DNA of 64,000 nucleotides from Luzula sylvatica (taxonomy: Eukaryota > Streptophyta > Magnoliopsida > Poales > Juncaceae), in contig OX326959.1 in the NCBI GenBank assembly GCA_946800325.1, forward strand, positions 35,268,908 to 35,332,907, given 5' to 3'. The notes under the pieces are model-generated. The model saw only the letters and a list, made by a program, of their open reading frames with translations. It had not been told where the DNA came from and did no database searches. A program made the translations under genes and the position numbers. This document shows positions 59,352 through 64,000 of this stretch, one piece after another. Within the stretch, counting starts at the first letter, position 1, and each line of letters starts with the position of its first letter.

Positions 59352-61210
59352 ATGAGAAGAAATATTATTAGGGGGTTGAATACGAGCGAGATTGTGATCA
59401 TGTTCGACAATGGAACCTATCGTCGCATTGTGACTTCTACTTTCCTCCACATTATCCTAAATTAATTCATCAAATAAATAAAATTTAAAACAAACACTAA
59501 ATTATGTTGGTTTAACATATCAAATTTAATAAAAAAATACCTCGGATCTTGGAGCCGGTTCTTGAATGCTTCGAGGTTGCTCCTCTGGAATTTTAAAAGA
59601 AACCCCTGTAAAAAAAACATTTTTGAGTATTATACCATTTTGCATAGTAAAAAACGGTATATTAACACGATGAAACGGTATAATTATATTACTCTTAGTA
59701 GTTTTTTTCTCGGAAATACTTTCATGAGATACCAAAGAAGTAGACGCCGAATCTTTTATTTCAAGCTTCACGCACATGAACACGATTAAGTATTAAATTC
59801 ACATAATTAACATATATAAATATATATAATTAAGGGATATATAATAAAGAATTACCGCTTTCATAGGTTTCGATAAATCAATAATCGTTTTGTGGGACCC
59901 GCTATCTTCGTCTTGTCTATCTTCCTCCTCTTCATCACTTCCTATACCATTTATAAAAAATATATTTCAAAAATATATTTCTTAAAAGTTAAAACATAAT
60001 TTAATATGTGTGTGGAACCCACCTTCGTCTTCGCTGGAAACAGGCGGTTCGACTTCGTCTGAATCATCATCATCAGAATCATCAGATCCAGCCTCCAGTT
60101 CTTCCTTCTCCAGTTTCTCCAGTATTTCCATCACTCTATTATATTCACCGTCTTTTTCTCTCTTTTCTTTTCCTTCATTATGCACCGTAATTGAGCTTGA
60201 ACCTAACAAAATTCAATATGTACATAATTATATATGCATTCTAATAAATAATAAGAAAAAATTATAAATAAATAATTAGTACCTAATTCCTCGGAATCGT
60301 CATTATATTCCTCTCTTATTTCTACAAGACCCTCCTGTTAAACATATCAAAGTTAGGCACATTCGCATGCCAAGAAATCTAACAGGAAAAATTAGGTTTT
60401 TTAAGATAATTAGGGTTTAGGGTTTTGGCATACAGCGACTTCGGAAGCAGTAGAAGAAAAGTACTGGGCCTCTGCCTCGAGATCCGAAATGGAGACCTTG
60501 AGAGATTTGATTTGGGTTTCTATACTTTCGCCTCGTCTTTTTAATATCTCTACTGTTTGTTTCGAGCTTCGCTCTGCGTAATATCCCTCCCCTAATAGCA
60601 CCTAAATCATATAAATTAGTATTAAAAAAAAAAAATGATATAACGTTTTCGTGGGTAGTTTTTGCAATTAATTACTCACATTTTTGTAGAATAAAGGAAT
60701 AAATTATACAAATTAGATACTGATAGTTATTATAGAGTAAATGCAATTATATGCAAAAGTGAACGAGTACCAAAAATTCGTTTGTGTGGATTAGACGGCC
60801 AGGGAAGAAAGCAACGCCCCCAAAAGGAACCTGAACATACAAAAATCTTTAGATTCTAAAGTTTGAAATTAGAAATTTGGGGCTTTGAAGCATAATTTGA
60901 AATTATAAGCATACAACAAGAGCTCAATCAGTAAATTCACTCTTAAAACGAGCATATAAGTAATGAATATAACAAAATAGATAGAAAACGAGAGGGTTAC
61001 CATGATATCGTGAGAGACTTCATCGGGGAGTCGTCGGACGAGGGATACGAGAGCAGAGTTATCAGCAGCAAACCCACTTAGACGGTCAAGGTCACGGCCC
61101 CGCTCGGCCGCTACCTCTTGGACTCGTCGCGCCGCCTTCGCCGTCTCCTCGGCGGAGAAGAGCGAGTTTAGGGCTATCGCCTCCCCCTTCGCCGGACCGG
61201 AAGAAGCCAT
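59205..61210 (-). CDS. URI1: URI-like unconventional prefoldin (RPB5-interacting) protein
   Basis: Cytosolic/nuclear co-chaperone of the prefoldin-like family, linked to RNA polymerase assembly. Ten exons (minus strand): 61210-61001, 60830-60771, 60601-60434, 60334-60283, 60202-60023, 59941-59856, 59765-59693, 59605-59541, 59456-59349, 59267-59205; all junctions are GT-AG with consistent phases, summing to 355 codons (354 aa). The prefoldin alpha-type region carries the conserved VPFGGVAFFPGRLIHTNEFL and VLLGEGYYAERSSKQTVEIL, flanked by coiled-coil helices. An acidic Ser/Asp tract (DDSDDDDSDE) follows. The C-terminus TIGSIVEHDHNL ... SKPSRPVSRFKLQKGGR is the usual plant URI ending. Exons 7-8 are short and their borders are my best fit. 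No lesions seen. Confidence 0.93.
59308..59347. repeat. (GA)n microsatellite at a URI splice donor
   Basis: On the coding strand, exon 9 ends CATCAG and the intron begins GT(CT)n, so the donor site is formed by the edge of the microsatellite. Confidence 0.95.
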
Positions 61211-61668
61211 GCGTACAATGAGGCACTGGAGTATCTTTCTTACAAAACTAAGCTAACACACACACACCGTGCACCGTGGTAGTAACAAAACAATCTTATA
61301 AAGGCCGAGATTTGATTTTTAAAGGGCTGGATCTATTTAATTCAGGCCCAAACATGGTCCTCTCGGCTCTGTCCCGAACAGAATTAGCGATGGCGATAAC
61401 AGTAACGTACAATTTTCCTTTTGCCTTATCCAGAGAAAGTTGCTTTCAAGGGACAAGACAACAAAACAAGTCTTGACTTTTTCATTTAATACTTAGTAGT
61501 TATTATCTTCTCCATTTTTACCACTGGAGATCTACTTTACTCATAACGTGGAATTAATTGTTTAAGAATATTTTCGGACTGAAATGGAGACGAAAACCCT
61601 TAATCCTTCAGCAAAATAAATACTCACAGGTCCAGTTTTAAAGTTCATCACTCAACATCACGCTGGCG
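61211..61668. promoter_or_regulatory. Shared head-to-head promoter region, URI and alpha-mannosidase
   Basis: 458 bp separate the two divergent start codons. CTTATAAAGG at 61,292-61,301 (read on the minus strand) is a possible TATA box about 85 bp upstream of URI. CAGGCCCAAAC near 61,344 contains GGCCCA, a site-II-type motif common in plant housekeeping promoters. CAAAATAAATACTC (61,612-61,625) is a weak TATA candidate for the mannosidase. Functional roles are inferred. Confidence 0.5.
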
Positions 61669-63964
61669 ATGGCGATACAATCCATGGCTTCTCTCTCTTC
61701 CCTCTCTCTTCTCTTCCTCCTCTTCTTCTCGGCGCATCAATGGCTGTCCACGGTGGACTCGGCGTACGTTCCGTACAACACTTCAGCGGGGATCGTGGAA
61801 GGGAAGCTGAACGTTCATCTAGTTGCTCACACGCATGATGACGTTGGCTGGCTCAAGACTGTTGATCAGTATTACGTCGGCTCTAACAATTCCATCCAGG
61901 TCCCTCTATTCTCTCTGTTTGTAAATTGTAAAGATGAAATTTTGTGCGTTACCCCCAATTGTTGGAAAATTGCTTCTCAGAAGTTAAGAGGCTTAATATC
62001 AAGGTTTTATTAGGAATTTAGGAGGTTGGAAATGGAAAATTGTGTTCTTGCCCTTCCAACATAAGAAATTATGTCCACAATTAAAGTCTGATTATGCCCA
62101 AATGAGTTTGTTTTTAGTTATTTCTTAGCTCCACGATGTTTTTATTATAATTTCTTCACATATCACTTGCTTTCGAATTTCCAAAAACAACAATTTAACA
62201 AAATTTTAATCTTTTTGTTATTGAAGGGTGCATGCGTTCAAAATGTGTTGGATTCGATGGTGGACGCTTTGCTCAAGGATGAGAATCGCAAATTCATTTA
62301 CGTTGAAATGGTGATAAAAAAAAATTCCAGTTTTATCCTATTAACTTGCATATTTGCATTCCACTACTTTCTTGTGATTTTTCATAAAATTGAGTATTGT
62401 CAGATAATAACATCTAAAGAAGGCATACTAAATTCTGATACTAAATTGAGTATACGTGATATTTCTTATGATTTTAGGGGCATGCATGATATTTCCAATT
62501 TTTTAGAAATATATACATGATATTTTTTATGTAATAATTTCAGGCATTTTTTGAGAGATGGTGGAGGCAACAGAGCGATACGATTAAAGATCTAGTGAAA
62601 GAATTTATCAGCTCTGGTCAATTAGAATTCATGTAATAATCAATAATCATTTTAAAAAATTCATTTATATATTTTATATATTTCAACATAACAATAATCA
62701 TTTAAATTTATTTATTTTCTTTTTTAAGAAATGGGGGAATGTGCATGCATGACGAGGCCGCGGTACATTATATCGACATGATTGATCAAACGAGTTTAGG
62801 CCACCAATTTTTAAAAAAAGAATTTGGGTTTATTCCACGAATTGGATGGCAAATTGACCCTTTTGGCCATTCTGCAGTTCAAGCCTATTTACTCAGCGCA
62901 GAGGTTATATTAATTTTTTTTAATTTACTCTTTTTTGTATTGACATAAAAGCCATTATAGTTTATTAATTTATTAATTTGCAGTTAGGGTTTGATGCACT
63001 TTATTTCTCAAGAATCGACTATCAAGATAGAGAGAAGCGAAAAGATACAAAGAGTTTGGAAATTATTTGGCGCGGTTCTAAGTCCCTTGGCTCTTCTGCT
63101 GATGTCAGCATTTGTGTCTTTGTCTTTTTCTTTTTTAAATATTGTATGTGCTCATTTTTTAAGCTTTTTTTGTTTGGGATAAAATTAGGTATTTACGGGA
63201 ATATTTCCGAAGAATTACGAACCGCCACCTGGCGAATTTTACTTCGAAGTCAATGCTGAGTCACCAGTCATTCAGGTAACCCTAATTCATCAAATTACAT
63301 TATTAATATAATATTTGGCATACTAATATTTTTTTAATTAATTAAGGATGATCAACTTTTATTCGACTACAATGTTCAACAAAGAATCGATGATTTTGTT
63401 TCTGCAGCGATTTTTCAGGTATAAATTATAAAACTATTAGTTACAAATATTTATCGCGTATATCCAAATTTCACATTTTTTATTGGATATATTTTTTCGT
63501 AATTATTTTCAGGCCAACGTCACGAGAACAAATCATATAATGTTCACAATGGGTACGGATTTCAAGTATCAGTACGCCGAGTCATGGTTCAGACAACTTG
63601 ATAAATTCATCCATTACGTCAACAAGGTAAATAAAATAATTAATAAACTTTACCATTTTATTTTATTTTTAACTTTTTATGAAATTATTAACAGGACGGA
63701 AGAGTAAATGCATTTTATTCAACACCGTCAATATACACCGATGCTAAATTCGCTTCGAACGAAACTTGGCCTCTCAAAACCGACGACTTTTTCCCGTATA
63801 TATAAATAAATAAATAAATAAATAATTAATACAAATTACGAAAATACCCTTAATGTTTAACTAATTATAGATATGCGGATAAAGAAAACGGATATTGGAC
63901 GGGATATTTCTCCAGTCGTCCTTCCTTTAAACGCTACGTCAGAGAACTAAGCGGTTATTATATA
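61669..63964 (+). CDS. GH38 alpha-mannosidase, 5' portion (runs off the window)
   Basis: Lysosomal-type class II alpha-mannosidase, acting on N-glycans in the vacuole or apoplast. Exons: 61669-61899, 62227-62310, 62544-62632, 62729-62903, 62984-63103, 63189-63275, 63347-63418, 63513-63626, 63695-63795, 63871-63964, all GT-AG with matching phases. An N-terminal signal peptide (hydrophobic [12 protein letters not shown]) precedes the glycosyl hydrolase domain. HTHDDVGW holds the zinc-binding His and Asp; [16 protein letters not shown] holds the catalytic nucleophile Asp. Further family blocks: [43 protein letters not shown]. Oddity: [10 protein letters not shown] has Met where the family has Trp. 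About 340 residues are encoded here of the roughly 1,000 usual. The rest (fourth zinc ligand, beta domains) lies beyond 64,000. Confidence 0.96.
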
Positions 63965-64000
63965 GTACGTGTCCACTTGAAATAAGACAAAAAAAATTTG

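Overview
Nuclear DNA of a eudicot-type flowering plant. It is very AT-rich, its genes are split by short GT-AG introns, and plant-type LINE, hAT, PIF/Harbinger, CACTA, Helitron and copia remnants fill most of the space. No rRNA, tRNA, CRISPR or prokaryotic features were seen.

Three host genes look intact. (1) A mitochondrial phosphate carrier lies on the minus strand at 10,035-13,209: six exons whose phases all fit, 358 aa. (2) A URI/prefoldin-like protein lies on the minus strand at 59,205-61,210: ten exons whose phases all fit, 354 aa. (3) The 5' part of a secreted/vacuolar GH38 alpha-mannosidase lies on the plus strand from 61,669: ten exons inside the window, running off the right edge. 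URI and the mannosidase are head-to-head across 458 bp.

Layout. 0-10 kb: intergenic DNA with a 503-bp hAT MITE, Helitron-like ends, and a 1.03-kb GC-rich retro-insertion with a perfect 20-bp target duplication inside a 154-bp tandem array. 10-13.3 kb: phosphate carrier. 14-20.5 kb: two complete non-autonomous hAT elements with exact 8-bp duplications, and a PIF-like element. 20.76-40.74 kb: a nest of transposons. A PIF/Harbinger-like element is interrupted by a hAT MITE, which is interrupted by a second hAT element; the target-site duplications match at each level. Inside lie disrupted exon fragments of at least four host genes: ribosomal protein SA, a MAA3/SEN1-like helicase, an AIM1-type beta-oxidation multifunctional protein, and chorismate synthase. 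An extreme GC-rich minisatellite lies there too. 41.5-47.7 kb: a nearly intact 6.2-kb L1-type LINE on the minus strand, with a 13-bp target duplication, one frameshift and one premature stop. 48-53.2 kb: a hAT-like repeat, unidentified exon-like pieces, a 260-bp tandem duplication and a Helitron-type 3' end. 53.4-58.9 kb: a CACTA terminus and two diverged direct copies of a ~1.4-kb repeat, flanking a copia-like LTR with an array of 14-bp palindromes.

The host genes do not form a pathway. The main interest is the transposon nest with its captured exon mosaic, and the palindrome arrays in LTR-like DNA. All assignments come from reading the sequence; no database search was run.
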